NCBI RefSeq assembly: GCF_020991085.1
Contig: NZ_CP087719.1
Location: forward strand, 496,001-560,000
Length of the DNA stretch: 64,000 bases
Direction: 5' to 3'
Source: Roseomonas sp. OT10
Lineage (GTDB): Bacteria; Pseudomonadota; Alphaproteobacteria; Acetobacterales; Acetobacteraceae
Numbering within the stretch: the first letter of the stretch is position 1; every line of letters begins with the position of its first letter. Made by a program: the position numbers and the translations under genes. Positions 1 through 8,421 of the stretch are shown piece by piece. The notes beneath the pieces were generated by a model. It ran no database searches and had not been told where the DNA came from. It saw only the letters and a program-made list of their open reading frames with translations.

Positions 1-90
1 GGCGTGGTAGGTGGACGGGGCGATCGGCAGAACCCGGCAGATCGACTCGACCCCGTACACGCCCCGATGATCGTCGATGAAGGCGATCAT
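1..90 (-). CDS. IS3-family transposase OrfB (N-terminal 30 codons, partial)
   Basis: The ATG at 90-88 overlaps the TGA of orfA as ATGA and opens a frame running off the window edge. Its 30 residues begin [20 protein letters not shown] and end in APSTYHA. IDxHRxxYGVE(x)[14 protein letters not shown] is the standard start of the IS3-family DDE integrase subunit. The catalytic core lies outside the window. In many IS3 elements a -1 frameshift fuses OrfA and OrfB; here I see an ATGA overlap and no clear A-rich slippery heptamer, so re-initiation or another slip site may be used. Confidence 0.85.
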   Translation of the reverse strand, partial: MIAFIDDHRGVYGVESICRVLPIAPSTYHA

Positions 91-419
91 GGCTTCGACC
101 GGCGGTCGAGCTCCGCCAGGGCAAAATACGCTGATGCCTTGCGCAGGATCTCGTTCGCCTGGCGCAGCTCGCGGTTCTCCCGCTCCAGCGCCTTGATGCG
201 ATCCCGATCCTCGCTCGTGGGCCCGGCACGCTTGCCGCGGTCACGCTCGGCCTGCCGGACCCAGCGACGCAGCGTCTCCGCCGTGCAGCCGATCTTCGCC
301 GCGATCGAGCCGATCGCCGCCCATTGCGAGCCATGCTCCCCGGCGCCGTCCAGCACCAGCCGCACCGACCGCTCCCGAACCTCAGGCGAGTAGCTCGCCG
401 CCGTCTTCTTCGCCGTCAT
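87..419 (-). CDS. IS3-family transposase OrfA (helix-turn-helix subunit)
   Basis: This 110-residue protein has the OrfA architecture. An N-terminal helix-turn-helix (about residues 8-55, with [15 protein letters not shown] and a [15 protein letters not shown] recognition helix) is followed by a leucine-zipper-like helix (about 70-98, [22 protein letters not shown]) used for multimerisation. In IS3 transposition OrfA binds the terminal repeats and regulates the OrfAB transposase. The start ATG at 419 lies 50 bp inside the presumed element end. The gene looks intact. Confidence 0.9.
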   Translation of the reverse strand: MTAKKTAASYSPEVRERSVRLVLDGAGEHGSQWAAIGSIAAKIGCTAETLRRWVRQAERDRGKRAGPTSEDRDRIKALERENRELRQANEILRKASAYFALAELDRRSKP

Positions 420-541
420 CGCTCCATCCTCTCAACGGTTGGAGCCTCCGCCAAACCCGGCGCGGTTCACGGCTTCTTTCCTTTGCCTTTCGGGGCAGGA
501 GTATTAGTTTCGGTATCGTTTCATATGGTGGAGGCGAGAGC

Positions 542-1303
542 ATGTCCGGATGGGGATCGGGACGCGGCCCGGGGGTGGAGCCGGGTGGCTTCGGCTACCG
601 GCCGCCGGCGAATCTGCTGGGCGACTTCTCCCTGCACCTCGACCCGACGCTGCTGGTCCCGATCAACGGCTGGTGGCTGCAACCCTCGGACGGGAAGGGG
701 GCGCGGCTGGGCTCGCTGCTGCCCAACGGCTTCGACTGGTCGATCCTGCCGGCATTGAGCGGCTTCGCCCGCGACATGGCCGGGCCGGGCCAGGCCAACC
801 CATCCCAGAACTTCGCCCGGAACATCCAGGCCAATGGCGGCCTGCCCTGGGACAAGATCCGCGACTTCGTGGGCGAGCAGGCCAAGAGCGCCTTCTGGAA
901 GGATCTGCTGGTGCGGGGCACGCGCAACATGGTCACCGGCGAGCCCGCCAGCATCGGCAAATGGGATGCCTCCGGGATGGCGGTGCCGGACGGCGTGGAC
1001 GGCTCGACCGTCGCCGGCACCGGGCTCGACACCCGCATGCTCTCCGCCATCGGGCTGGGCAGCGGCGCGCTGGGCCTGGGCAAGCGCTTCCGTTTCGTCA
1101 GCGACACCGATGTCAGCCTTCTGATCTTCATCGACAAGGATGCCTACCCCGACAAGCCGGCCTGGCTGTTCGGCGGCGGCGGCGTGAACATCCAGAAGCC
1201 GCTGGATGGCGGGAAGGTCTGGAACATCAAGATCGGCGGCGGCCGCGACCAGCTCGGCGGCCTCGGCATCTTCGGCGTGCTGAGCATCTCTCCGAAGGAC
1301 TGA
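542..1303 (+). CDS. Unknown 253-residue glycine-rich protein
   Basis: I do not recognise this family. The start ATG at 542 has a good ribosome binding site (GGAGG, 7 nt spacing). The protein is soluble-looking, with no signal peptide or membrane helix. It opens with a Gly-rich stretch (MSGWGSGRGPGVEPGGFGYR), then aromatic-rich segments (PINGWWLQP, NGFDWSILPALSGF), a helical part with FARNIQANG and DKIRDFVGEQAKSAFWKDL, and a Gly-rich C-terminal half with GLGSGALGLGKRFRF and FGGGGVNIQKPLDGG. The C-terminal half could be beta-rich. It lies between an IS end and a convergent CHAT-protease gene, so its context is accessory. No function is proposed. Confidence 0.75.
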   Translation: MSGWGSGRGPGVEPGGFGYRPPANLLGDFSLHLDPTLLVPINGWWLQPSDGKGARLGSLLPNGFDWSILPALSGFARDMAGPGQANPSQNFARNIQANGGLPWDKIRDFVGEQAKSAFWKDLLVRGTRNMVTGEPASIGKWDASGMAVPDGVDGSTVAGTGLDTRMLSAIGLGSGALGLGKRFRFVSDTDVSLLIFIDKDAYPDKPAWLFGGGGVNIQKPLDGGKVWNIKIGGGRDQLGGLGIFGVLSISPKD

Positions 1304-1378
1304 TCCGGACGGCGGGGTGTGGTCCGTTGCGCTGCGGTGTTCCGGCGTGGGACCGGGAGGAGAGGCCGTCCTCTCCAC

Positions 1379-1667
1379 GGACCCTCCCCTGCCGGGGCCA
1401 CAAGCCGGCCCCGGACCCCGCTGGGAGGCTGGTGCTTCCGGTGAGCGTCAGCCTGCGGGCTGAACCCTGACGGAACGCAGACAGGCGGGACTCCGAAAAA
1501 GGCTCAGAGCGCGTCAGTGAGTGCGGCCACCGTACCCGCCGAGGAGCCATGCTCCTCGGCGCTGTGACCCCGTATCAGGCGTCCCGCGGCAGCACTGATC
1601 GGGTCCAGGGCCCGCAGGGTCCTGGCGGAGTGGGGGTACGGGGGCGAGGCAGAGCCTTGCCCCCGGG
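1379..1667 (+). repeat. Dispersed intergenic repeat, copy A
   Basis: About 289 bp, nearly collinear with copy B at 27813-28101 and more distantly with copy C (36838-37154, opposite strand) and shortened copy D (59598-59787). Shared blocks include GGACCCTCCCCTGCCGGGG at the start, CAGCCTGCGGGCTGA, TCCCGCGGCAGC and the 3' GAGCCTTGCCCCCGG. It contains a perfect 11-bp hairpin (1537-1547 / 1551-1561, loop CAT) and a terminal imperfect hairpin near 1642-1666 (GGGGGCGAGGC / GCCTTGCCCCC, one G-T pair). It occupies the gap between two convergent genes (1304-1703); I see no gene there. Confidence 0.85.
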
Positions 1668-1703
1668 GGACCGGTGCCACGCCCGCGCGTCACCCCGCTT
1701 CCG

Positions 1704-4700
1704 CTACAGCCGCGCCGTCCATCCGGGCGCGCCCTGCCGCCCGTCGCCGATCAGTGCGAAGGGCGCCCAGTAGAAGGGGTGGCCAAAGCTTTCGGGCAGG
1801 CGTTTCCCCGCCTCGTCGAGGATCAGCAATTGTGCGCCGCGCAGCGCCGCCGCCGTGGAATCGCCCTCCTTCTGCCGGCGCAGCAGGTCGGCCACGGTCA
1901 GCGCCGAGGCTGCGTCGTCCACGGACCAGTGCGTCGCCAGCAGCCCGCGGGCTCCTGCGTAGAAGAAGGCGCGCGCCAGCCCAGACAGCGCCTCGCCGCC
2001 GCCTGCCCCGCCTGGCCCGCCGGTGTTGCAGGCGGAGAGGATGACGAGGTCCGCATCCATCTTCAGCGCCAGCATCTTGCTGGCGGGCACGAAGGCCTTC
2101 GATGCATCCGCCGCGCCGGGCGGCGGCGAGACGACGATCGACGGCTCCTGGAGGCAGGACAGCTCCCCCGGCAGCAGCGCATGGGTGGCGAGGTGCAGGA
2201 TGCGCGTCTGCCCCAGATCGGCGCGGCGCAGCGCCTGCGCGGTGAAGGCCGCCCCCAGCGTGACGGAGCCGGGCCGCGCGCCCAGAGTCTCCTGCGCCAG
2301 CTGCACCTCCACCCGTGTCCCGGGCAGCCGCCCAAGCCCCTGCGCCAGCCGCGCGTCGTTGGCGCAGCGGTCGGAGGGGAAGGTGCGGACGAGCTGCGCC
2401 GCGGTGGGCGGCACGAAGTCACCGAAGCCGAGATAGGGCAGCGGCGCGGCGGAGCCGCTGCCCGCCCGGCGGAGGGTGACCAGGGTCTGCGGCGAGGGCG
2501 AGTGCGCCACGGCGAAGCGTCGGACCAGCCAGGGGGCCGCGGCCAGGGGTTGCGACGGGTCGAGCGGCCCGGTCAGCAGCATGCCGAAGGGGATCGCCAG
2601 CAGCGGCCCGTCCGGCACGACGATCAGCGTCTGCGCCCCCTCCATCGCGGGGGCCAGCGGGGCCAGCAGCGCTTGGTAGAGCGCATGCGCCGGGGCGCCG
2701 TCGAAGCGGCCAGGGGCGGCGCCGTCGGGGCCGGCGGCCCCCTGGCGCAGCGCCTGGGCCAGCCGCTGCGCCTCGCCCTCGTTCAGCGTCGTCCGCGCCG
2801 TCGTGACCTCGCCGGAGCGCAGCGCGAGGACGTGGCCGTGGTCGCGCCCCAGCAGCATGGTCACCAGCACCTCGCCGGGGCTCAGCGCCGCCGCGGCGTC
2901 GGCCGCCTCCGTTACCGTCAGCAGCAACTGGCGGTAGCCGGGGGCGGCGGCGGCGACCTCGCTCTCCGCCTCGGCGCGCAGGCGCTGCGCCTCGGCGATC
3001 CGCTCGTCGATCGCGGCGGTGGGGTTGCGCGCGCCCGGGCCGGGCGGCGGCAGCGTGTCACGCTGGGCGTAGAGCTCGCGCAGCGCCTGGTCGGCGTCCT
3101 GGAGCCGCCGCACCGCGGTCCCCACGGCCTCGTTGCCGCCGGCGGCGGCGAGGCGTGCGCTGGCCTGCTGCACGAAGCGCACCGTGGCGCCGCGCTGGGC
3201 GAGCTGCGCGGCGACGAACATCTCCCGCCGCAGCGCGGCTGCCTCGGCCGGCTTCGCCGCCGCCTCCGCCGCCAGGGCATCGAGATAGGGCAGCACCGTC
3301 TCCGCCGGCAGGGCGATCTGGCGCGCCCGCAGCACGGTGGCGCCGTTGCGGAAGGCGAGCAGCGCGGAATCGCGCCGCCCCTCGTTCAGCAGCCGGGAGC
3401 CGGCGAGGAACAGCGTCACCGCCTCGGGCCGCTCGCCGGGGGCGGCAGCGTTGAAGCGGCGCGCCGCCGCCTCCAGCTGCGAGGTGGCGCGCTCGTCGCG
3501 GCCCAGGCGGCTGTCCATGCTGCCCAGGGTGCGCAGGCCGCGTCCCTGCAGCATGCCGGAGCTGTCGAGCCGCGCCCGTTGCAGCAACCGCTGGCTCTCC
3601 GCCGCGAGGGCGGGCGCCTCCTCGGGCCGGCCGGCGCGGGCGACGGCGATGGCGCGGGCGCGCCGTGCCTCGGCCAGCCCGATCAGCGCGGCGCGCGCGG
3701 AGGGGGTGCCGGCGATGGTCACGTCGCCCAGCGGCGCCGAGCCCTCGAGGCTGTCCGGCACCTGGGCGGCGTAGGCCGTCTCCGCCCGGCGCAGCAGCGC
3801 CTCGGCCTCGGCCGGCTCCCCGGCGTTCAGCGCGTGCAGGCCGCGGTAGTGCAGCAGCCGGGCCGGGGCCACGGTGTCGGCGGCGCGGGGCGCGAGGCTG
3901 TCCGCCCGGGCGAAGAGCTGCTCCGCGTCGCGCAGGCGCTGCTGGTTGGACAGGTTCAGCGCCAGGCTCATCAGCGCCTGGACGGTGTTGGGGTTGTCCC
4001 GGCCCAGCGCCCGCTCCTGCACCGCCAGGGCGGAGCGGTAGGCCTCCTCGGCCGAGGCGTAGTTCTCCGCCTGGTTGAGCTGGGTGCCCAGCTCCATCAG
4101 CTGCTCGTAGCGGCCGACATCGTCGGCGCTGAAGGCGCTGGCGCTGAGCTGGCGCACCGCCAGCGCCGCCGAGGCGGAACGGCCGGCGGAGACGCCGCCG
4201 CCCGTGCCCTGGCCGAGCGCCAGCCGCTCCATCACCGGCAGGGCGGTGACCAGCCCGTCCGCCACCACCGGGCCGCGCGGGCCGGCGGTGACCAGGGCGA
4301 CGTGCGGCCAGCCGCCGACCCGCCGGGTGCAGCTCAGCAGCCGGGCGGGGGCGCCGCCGGAGAGGGTGGTCGCCTCCGGCGCGCCACAGGTCACGCGCTG
4401 GTCGAGCTGGGTGCGCCAGAGCCCCCCGCGCGCCAGCGCGTCGAGGGAGGCGGCGTCGCTGCCGCCCTGGAGCTCCACCACCCGGGCGGCGGGCTGGGTC
4501 CAGCCGCCGCAGAAGGCCTCGCGGGCGCGCAGCACCGGCAGGTCGGCGGGAGGGGCGGCGGCAGGCTGGGCGAGGCAGGCGCCGCCGCGGGCATCCTGCC
4601 CGGCCGGCTCGCCCTCCGCCCGCCGGGCGGAGGTGGCCTCGCCCGGGGCGACATAGGCCCCGGGCGGCGGGGCGTTGCAGGCGCCGAGCGCCAGCAGCGG

Positions 4701-4733
4701 GGCGAGGAGGAGGGAGGCGGTCAGTCGCGGCAT
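1704..4733 (-). CDS. CHAT-domain protease lipoprotein with TPR-like region
   Basis: This 1009-residue protein starts at ATG 4733 (AGGAGG 10 nt upstream). The open frame continues further upstream, but that part overlaps the transporter gene. The N-terminus is a lipoprotein signal (MPRLTASLLLAPLLALGAC, cleavage before Cys). About residues 205-330 hold TPR-like helices (EQLMELGTQLNQAENYASAEEAYRSAL type). The C-terminal third is a CHAT domain, a caspase-like cysteine peptidase fold: the catalytic His sits in HLATHA (about 847) and the Cys in LSACNTGG (about 901), and the family's ARAFFYAGARGLLATHW and FGHPFYWAPFALIG blocks follow. The catalytic dyad is intact. A 62-bp gap from the upstream two-partner-secretion transporter suggests one transcript, with the protease acting at the envelope, perhaps on cargo or on the pore. 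Confidence 0.88.
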   Translation of the reverse strand: MPRLTASLLLAPLLALGACNAPPPGAYVAPGEATSARRAEGEPAGQDARGGACLAQPAAAPPADLPVLRAREAFCGGWTQPAARVVELQGGSDAASLDALARGGLWRTQLDQRVTCGAPEATTLSGGAPARLLSCTRRVGGWPHVALVTAGPRGPVVADGLVTALPVMERLALGQGTGGGVSAGRSASAALAVRQLSASAFSADDVGRYEQLMELGTQLNQAENYASAEEAYRSALAVQERALGRDNPNTVQALMSLALNLSNQQRLRDAEQLFARADSLAPRAADTVAPARLLHYRGLHALNAGEPAEAEALLRRAETAYAAQVPDSLEGSAPLGDVTIAGTPSARAALIGLAEARRARAIAVARAGRPEEAPALAAESQRLLQRARLDSSGMLQGRGLRTLGSMDSRLGRDERATSQLEAAARRFNAAAPGERPEAVTLFLAGSRLLNEGRRDSALLAFRNGATVLRARQIALPAETVLPYLDALAAEAAAKPAEAAALRREMFVAAQLAQRGATVRFVQQASARLAAAGGNEAVGTAVRRLQDADQALRELYAQRDTLPPPGPGARNPTAAIDERIAEAQRLRAEAESEVAAAAPGYRQLLLTVTEAADAAAALSPGEVLVTMLLGRDHGHVLALRSGEVTTARTTLNEGEAQRLAQALRQGAAGPDGAAPGRFDGAPAHALYQALLAPLAPAMEGAQTLIVVPDGPLLAIPFGMLLTGPLDPSQPLAAAPWLVRRFAVAHSPSPQTLVTLRRAGSGSAAPLPYLGFGDFVPPTAAQLVRTFPSDRCANDARLAQGLGRLPGTRVEVQLAQETLGARPGSVTLGAAFTAQALRRADLGQTRILHLATHALLPGELSCLQEPSIVVSPPPGAADASKAFVPASKMLALKMDADLVILSACNTGGPGGAGGGEALSGLARAFFYAGARGLLATHWSVDDAASALTVADLLRRQKEGDSTAAALRGAQLLILDEAGKRLPESFGHPFYWAPFALIGDGRQGAPGWTARL

Positions 4734-4795
4734 GGCCCTGGGCCCTCCTGGCCCGGATCGGGTCGCCCCTCGGGACGCTCCCCGGATGGCGCGCA

Positions 4796-6541
4796 TCAGA
4801 AGCGGACCAGGGTGCGGAAGAAGAGCGCGTATTCCTTCAGCCGCTCCGTGCCGGCGCCATCCGGCTGGCGGGTGGTCCGCTCCACCCCCTCCACGTCGAC
4901 CTGCAACGCCTGGTTCAGCGGCAGGCGCAGCCCGATGCCCCAGGAGGAGAGGCGGCGGTCGCGGTCGACCTCCTGGTTCTCCCAGGTCCGGCCGATGTCG
5001 CGGAAGGCGTAGAACTGGGGGGTCGGCTGCAGCGTCCAGCCCAGGCCGGGCAGCTCCACGGGCTGCATCGCCAGGTCGAACTGCAGCTCCATGGCCACGC
5101 CGAAGGCCTTGTCGCCGGTGATCTGGCCCGAATAGAAGCCGCGCCCCAGCCGGGCGCCGCCGAGGTAGAACTTCTCGGCCGTCGGCAGCACGTCGTCGCT
5201 GTACTGACCCTGCAGCAGCGCCTGGACGCTGACCATCGAGTTCTCGAACGGCGAGAAGAGCGGCTGGGTGCGCTGCACCTCGGCGGAGATCTTCAGGAAG
5301 TCGAACTGGCTGCCGGCCCGCGACGCCTTGTCGTTGTCGTTGCCGGTGGCGCCCAGGATGTCCAGCCCCTGCGAGACGCGGAAGCCCCCCAGCGTGGTGG
5401 CGGGCGGCAGGAAGGAGATCAGGCTGTCCAGCGCCTGCCCGTCCAGCCCGGCGCGCAGCGTGCGGATGCCGTCGCGCGACAGCCGCGCGCTGCTGGCGCC
5501 GACGCCGGTGTCCACCGTGCTGTCGAAGACGTCGAACTGGCCGACGGCGTAGAGGTTCATCGGGCGGCTGCGGATGATCGGGTAGGAGACGGCGAGGCCG
5601 CCCACCGCCGTGTCGCCCTCGTAGCCCAGGGCGGCGAGCGGGGAGCCCGGCCGCGCCCGGCCGCCGCCGGCATAGAGCCGCACGCGCAGGCCGGAGCCGC
5701 CGACGAAGGCCTCGACCGAGCCCTGGACGAAGCTCTGGTTGTTCGCCTCGCCGCCGAACAGCGCCAGCTCCGTGCGCTCGCCGAATTCCGTGAAGGAGTT
5801 CAGCCCGGCGACCAGCAGCCCCTCCCAGGGGCCGGTCAGGCGGTAGCCGCGGTTGTCGATGTTGAAGTAGCCCGAATACCACTTGCGCTCGACCTGGGCG
5901 ACGAGCTGGAGCGCGCCGGGCGAGGAGGGCAGGGGCCGCAGCACGCCGCGCACCGTCACGCCGGGGATGTCGGAGGCCAGGAGCAGCGCCCGCTCGATCG
6001 CGGCCCCGGAGGCGGGACGCTGATCGACCAGCCGGTTGAGGAAGCGCAGGACCTGGGTGCCGGCCGGGCCGATGTCGCCCTCCAGCTTCACCTCCTCGAC
6101 GTAGCCTTCCGTCACCGCGAAGGCGAGGTCGGCGGTGCCGTCGGGCCGCGGGGTCAGGCCGGCGGCGACGGAGGCGAAGGGGTAGTCGGCCGCACGGTAG
6201 GCGCGCAGCACGGCAAGGCGGGCATCCTCGATCTCCGCCAGGCTGGCCGCCTGCCCCTCCTGCAGCGGCACGGCGGCGCGCAGCGTGGCCGCGGGCACGG
6301 CGGTGCTGCCCTGTACCGAGATCCGGCCGATCCGCACCTGCGCGGCGGCGCCGGGCCCGGTCTGCGGCACCACCGGGGGCGGCTGGATGGAGGGGGAGAG
6401 GCGCGGCAGCTCCGGCTGGGCCGTCCGGTCCACCGGATTCTCCTGCAAGGCCGGCGGCGCCACGCGCGGCGGCACCGTCTGGGCGAGGGCACCGACGGGC
6501 ATGGCGAGGCAGGCGAGCAGCGCCGACCGGACTGGCAGCAT
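4796..6541 (-). CDS. FhaC/ShlB-family two-partner secretion transporter (TpsB)
   Basis: This 581-residue outer-membrane protein starts at ATG 6541, chosen because MLPVRSALLACLAMPVGALA is a clean Sec signal peptide; an in-frame ATG ten codons earlier would bury it. A Pro-rich linker (about 21-65) precedes two POTRA-like domains (about 70-215: VRIGRISVQGSTAVP, then GYVEEVKLEGDIG). A beta-barrel follows with a GRGF motif near residue 465, matching the loop-6 VRGY/RGF signature of TpsB/BamA proteins, and a C-terminal aromatic strand ending LFFRTLVRF. Such proteins thread a partner TpsA exoprotein across the outer membrane. No TpsA gene lies nearby; the only partner gene is the CHAT lipoprotein downstream. 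Confidence 0.87.
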   Translation of the reverse strand: MLPVRSALLACLAMPVGALAQTVPPRVAPPALQENPVDRTAQPELPRLSPSIQPPPVVPQTGPGAAAQVRIGRISVQGSTAVPAATLRAAVPLQEGQAASLAEIEDARLAVLRAYRAADYPFASVAAGLTPRPDGTADLAFAVTEGYVEEVKLEGDIGPAGTQVLRFLNRLVDQRPASGAAIERALLLASDIPGVTVRGVLRPLPSSPGALQLVAQVERKWYSGYFNIDNRGYRLTGPWEGLLVAGLNSFTEFGERTELALFGGEANNQSFVQGSVEAFVGGSGLRVRLYAGGGRARPGSPLAALGYEGDTAVGGLAVSYPIIRSRPMNLYAVGQFDVFDSTVDTGVGASSARLSRDGIRTLRAGLDGQALDSLISFLPPATTLGGFRVSQGLDILGATGNDNDKASRAGSQFDFLKISAEVQRTQPLFSPFENSMVSVQALLQGQYSDDVLPTAEKFYLGGARLGRGFYSGQITGDKAFGVAMELQFDLAMQPVELPGLGWTLQPTPQFYAFRDIGRTWENQEVDRDRRLSSWGIGLRLPLNQALQVDVEGVERTTRQPDGAGTERLKEYALFFRTLVRF

Positions 6542-6629
6542 CGTGGAACCGTAACCCCCGGAGACCGTCACGGAGACGTTATGGGCTTCCGTGGCCCGGG
6601 TCCATGCCCGCGCGCCCCGCCGGCGCCGG

Positions 6630-7001
6630 TCAGCCGGGGCTGACCGTCAGCTCCGCCGCCGCGATGGTCAGGCTTCCCGGCCCCATCATGAGGGCCGGCG
6701 CCGACAGCGGCGAGATGGTCAGCGCATTGCCGCCGCTGGGCGCGTCGAACAGGCCGAGATGGGTCAGGATCCCGGGCGCCGTCGTGAAGGTGAAGGTCAG
6801 CGCGGTGGCGTTGCGCTGCTCGCCCGTGCCGTTGAAGGTCACCCGCTGGCGCGCATAGCCGGTGCCGGCGGGCTCTCCCGTCAGCCCCAGGGCGCTGCCG
6901 CCCGTGCCCAGCGCGGCGTAGACCGCGCCGGGCGGGACGGGCAGGCGGCCGCAGAGGGTGCGGGCGAGCAGGTCGCGGGAATAGTCCGTCAGGTCGCTCA
7001 T
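6630..7001 (-). CDS. Small phage-tail-type structural protein
   Basis: 123 residues; ATG at 7001 with AGGGAG 6 nt upstream. The text ALGTGGSALGLTGEPAGTGYARQRVTFNGTGEQRNATALTFTF, seen here in pieces, resembles small virion proteins found beside tail-fibre genes (the GYARQxVTF block). The protein is Gly/Thr/Ala-rich with probable beta structure, and has no signal peptide. It is the last gene of a four-gene minus-strand block (10862-11314 downwards) whose other members look like receptor-binding parts. The assignment rests on weak motif memory and on context. Confidence 0.5.
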   Translation of the reverse strand: MSDLTDYSRDLLARTLCGRLPVPPGAVYAALGTGGSALGLTGEPAGTGYARQRVTFNGTGEQRNATALTFTFTTAPGILTHLGLFDAPSGGNALTISPLSAPALMMGPGSLTIAAAELTVSPG

Positions 7002-7047
7002 GTCGGTCTCCCTGGCTGGGGTGGTGCTGGGGGAAGGGGCCGGCGGG

Positions 7048-8421
7048 TCAGGCGCCGCGCGGATCGGCGACGGCGCCGAGCCGGAAGTTTTGCAGGATCA
7101 CCTCGACGGTGGAGCCCGCGGGGGAGAGCGCCGGCCGCAGCATCACGGCCGCCCACAGCTTCAGCGAGGCCTGGTCGCCCGCCATCTCGAAGGGGTGGGT
7201 GGCGATCCGCCCGGCGAAGCCGCCGGCCTGGATCGGCAGGTCGGTGACGCCGAAGTTCAGGGCGATCGCCTGCGGGACGTAGCCCGGCACCTTCGCCACC
7301 GTGAGCGACACGCCGCCGATCGGCGCGCCGTTGGTCACCGCCACGTCCACCATGGCAACGCACGGGCCGGTGCCCAGCGCCGGCACGCCGGCGGTGATGG
7401 TGGAGAGGTTGACGGTCCAGGACTCGGTGGCCGCCGTGCCGCCCGGGGTGAAGAGCAGGCGCAGCGCCCGGCCGCCGTTGCGCTCGATGGTGGAGACCGC
7501 GCAGGAGGATCCGGCCGAGGCGGGGCCGGACACGGTGACGTCGCGCGGCGGCGACCCGGTCGTGCCGGCGCCGGACACGCTGCCGGCCACCCCGCCCGTG
7601 GCGTTGGTCATGCCGGGGTTGAGCACCAGGTTGGCGCCGGTGAAGGCGGCCGCGTGCCAGTCGCCCGGCGCGATCAGCGTGGCCAGCGTGTCGCGGATCA
7701 CCAGCGCCTCGCGATAGGCGCCGGACGGGCCGGGGTGGAGGTTGTCCACCAGCAGGCCGGGCAGGCAGTAGTCGTTGCCCTGCGCCGGGTCCTCGTAGGC
7801 GGTGGCGATGTCCATCAGCACCACGCCCGGCGCGGCCGCGGCCCAGGCGCGCAGGGCGTCGTTCACCTGCCGGCGCCGGGCCGCGCGCGCCGTGTTGTCC
7901 ACCCCGCCCAGCGCCGCGTAGAAGGGCCGGATGGTGGTGACGACGGGCCTGCGCCCGGCCGCCAGCACCTGCTGCGCCATCTGCTGCTTGTTGGCGACGA
8001 TGCCCTCCGCCGGGGCGCCGTTCAGGATGTCGTTCACCCCGCCGTCGATCACCACGACCGGCGCGTTCATCGCCAGCACCTCCGGCAGCCGGGTCGTCAT
8101 GCCCGGCTGGCCGCCGAGCGGCGAGGTGGTGTCGCCGCGGATGCCGTGGTTGGAGCCGCTGAAGTAGCGCGGCGCCGTGCTGGGCCGGGCGTCGGAGGAT
8201 TTCCACACATCCATCCGCGCCGCCGGGAACAGCACCCGGGCCCAGGAGTAGGGGCCCGAGGCGGAGGAGTTCAGCGGCAGCCCGGTGGCGGAGCCGGTAT
8301 CGCCGTTCTGGTCGATGCTGTCGCCCAGGAAGGCGACCCGCGTGCCGGCGGGCAGGAGGGCGGGCACGGCCGAGGCTGCGGCCGTCCCGAGCCCGTGCAG
8401 GACGGGAGAGATGCCGAGCAT
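7048..8421 (-). CDS. SGNH/GDSL-type hydrolase with C-terminal beta domain
   Basis: 457 residues. ATG 8421 overlaps the stop of the upstream tailspike-like gene (ATGA), so the two are translationally coupled. The N-terminal half carries the SGNH blocks: nucleophile Ser in FLGDSIDQNGD (block I), Asn in VIDGGVNDILNG (block III) and Asp-His in DNLHPGPSG (block V). The C-terminal part (about 250-457) is Gly/Thr-rich and probably a beta-sandwich (NLVLNPGMTNATGG, LSTITAGVPALGTGPC), like carbohydrate-binding or fibre-tip modules. SGNH enzymes in phage tail clusters usually de-O-acetylate surface polysaccharide; that role is inferred from family and neighbours. There is no signal peptide. Confidence 0.8.
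   Translation of the reverse strand: MLGISPVLHGLGTAAASAVPALLPAGTRVAFLGDSIDQNGDTGSATGLPLNSSASGPYSWARVLFPAARMDVWKSSDARPSTAPRYFSGSNHGIRGDTTSPLGGQPGMTTRLPEVLAMNAPVVVIDGGVNDILNGAPAEGIVANKQQMAQQVLAAGRRPVVTTIRPFYAALGGVDNTARAARRRQVNDALRAWAAAAPGVVLMDIATAYEDPAQGNDYCLPGLLVDNLHPGPSGAYREALVIRDTLATLIAPGDWHAAAFTGANLVLNPGMTNATGGVAGSVSGAGTTGSPPRDVTVSGPASAGSSCAVSTIERNGGRALRLLFTPGGTAATESWTVNLSTITAGVPALGTGPCVAMVDVAVTNGAPIGGVSLTVAKVPGYVPQAIALNFGVTDLPIQAGGFAGRIATHPFEMAGDQASLKLWAAVMLRPALSPAGSTVEVILQNFRLGAVADPRGA

Larger units (their letters stand above)
1..469 (-). mobile_element. IS3-family insertion sequence, left-truncated by window edge
   Basis: Two overlapping transposase frames on the minus strand (OrfA then OrfB) give the IS3-family layout. 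The outer end appears to lie at 469. Read on the minus strand, the sequence from there starts TGAACCGCGCCGGG, with the 5'-TG terminus usual for IS3 ends, and it lies just upstream of orfA where the left terminal repeat should be. Only this end is visible, so the inverted partner and any target duplication cannot be checked. The boundary is an inference from the TG terminus and position. Confidence 0.75.

Noticed and set aside
87-419. Frameshifted pseudogene reading of the IS3 transposase
   Set aside because: OrfA and OrfB in different frames with an ATGA overlap is the normal IS3 layout.
1674-5012. Long open frame of over 1100 codons on the plus strand opposite the CHAT gene
   Set aside because: It is Arg/Gly/Gln-rich without motifs, and high GC produces such antisense frames; the minus strand encodes recognisable CHAT and TpsB domains.
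1704-5882. CHAT gene extended into the TpsB region as a fused protein
   Set aside because: The extension runs in the wrong frame over the barrel-coding region; a lipoprotein signal and ribosome site mark the start at 4733.
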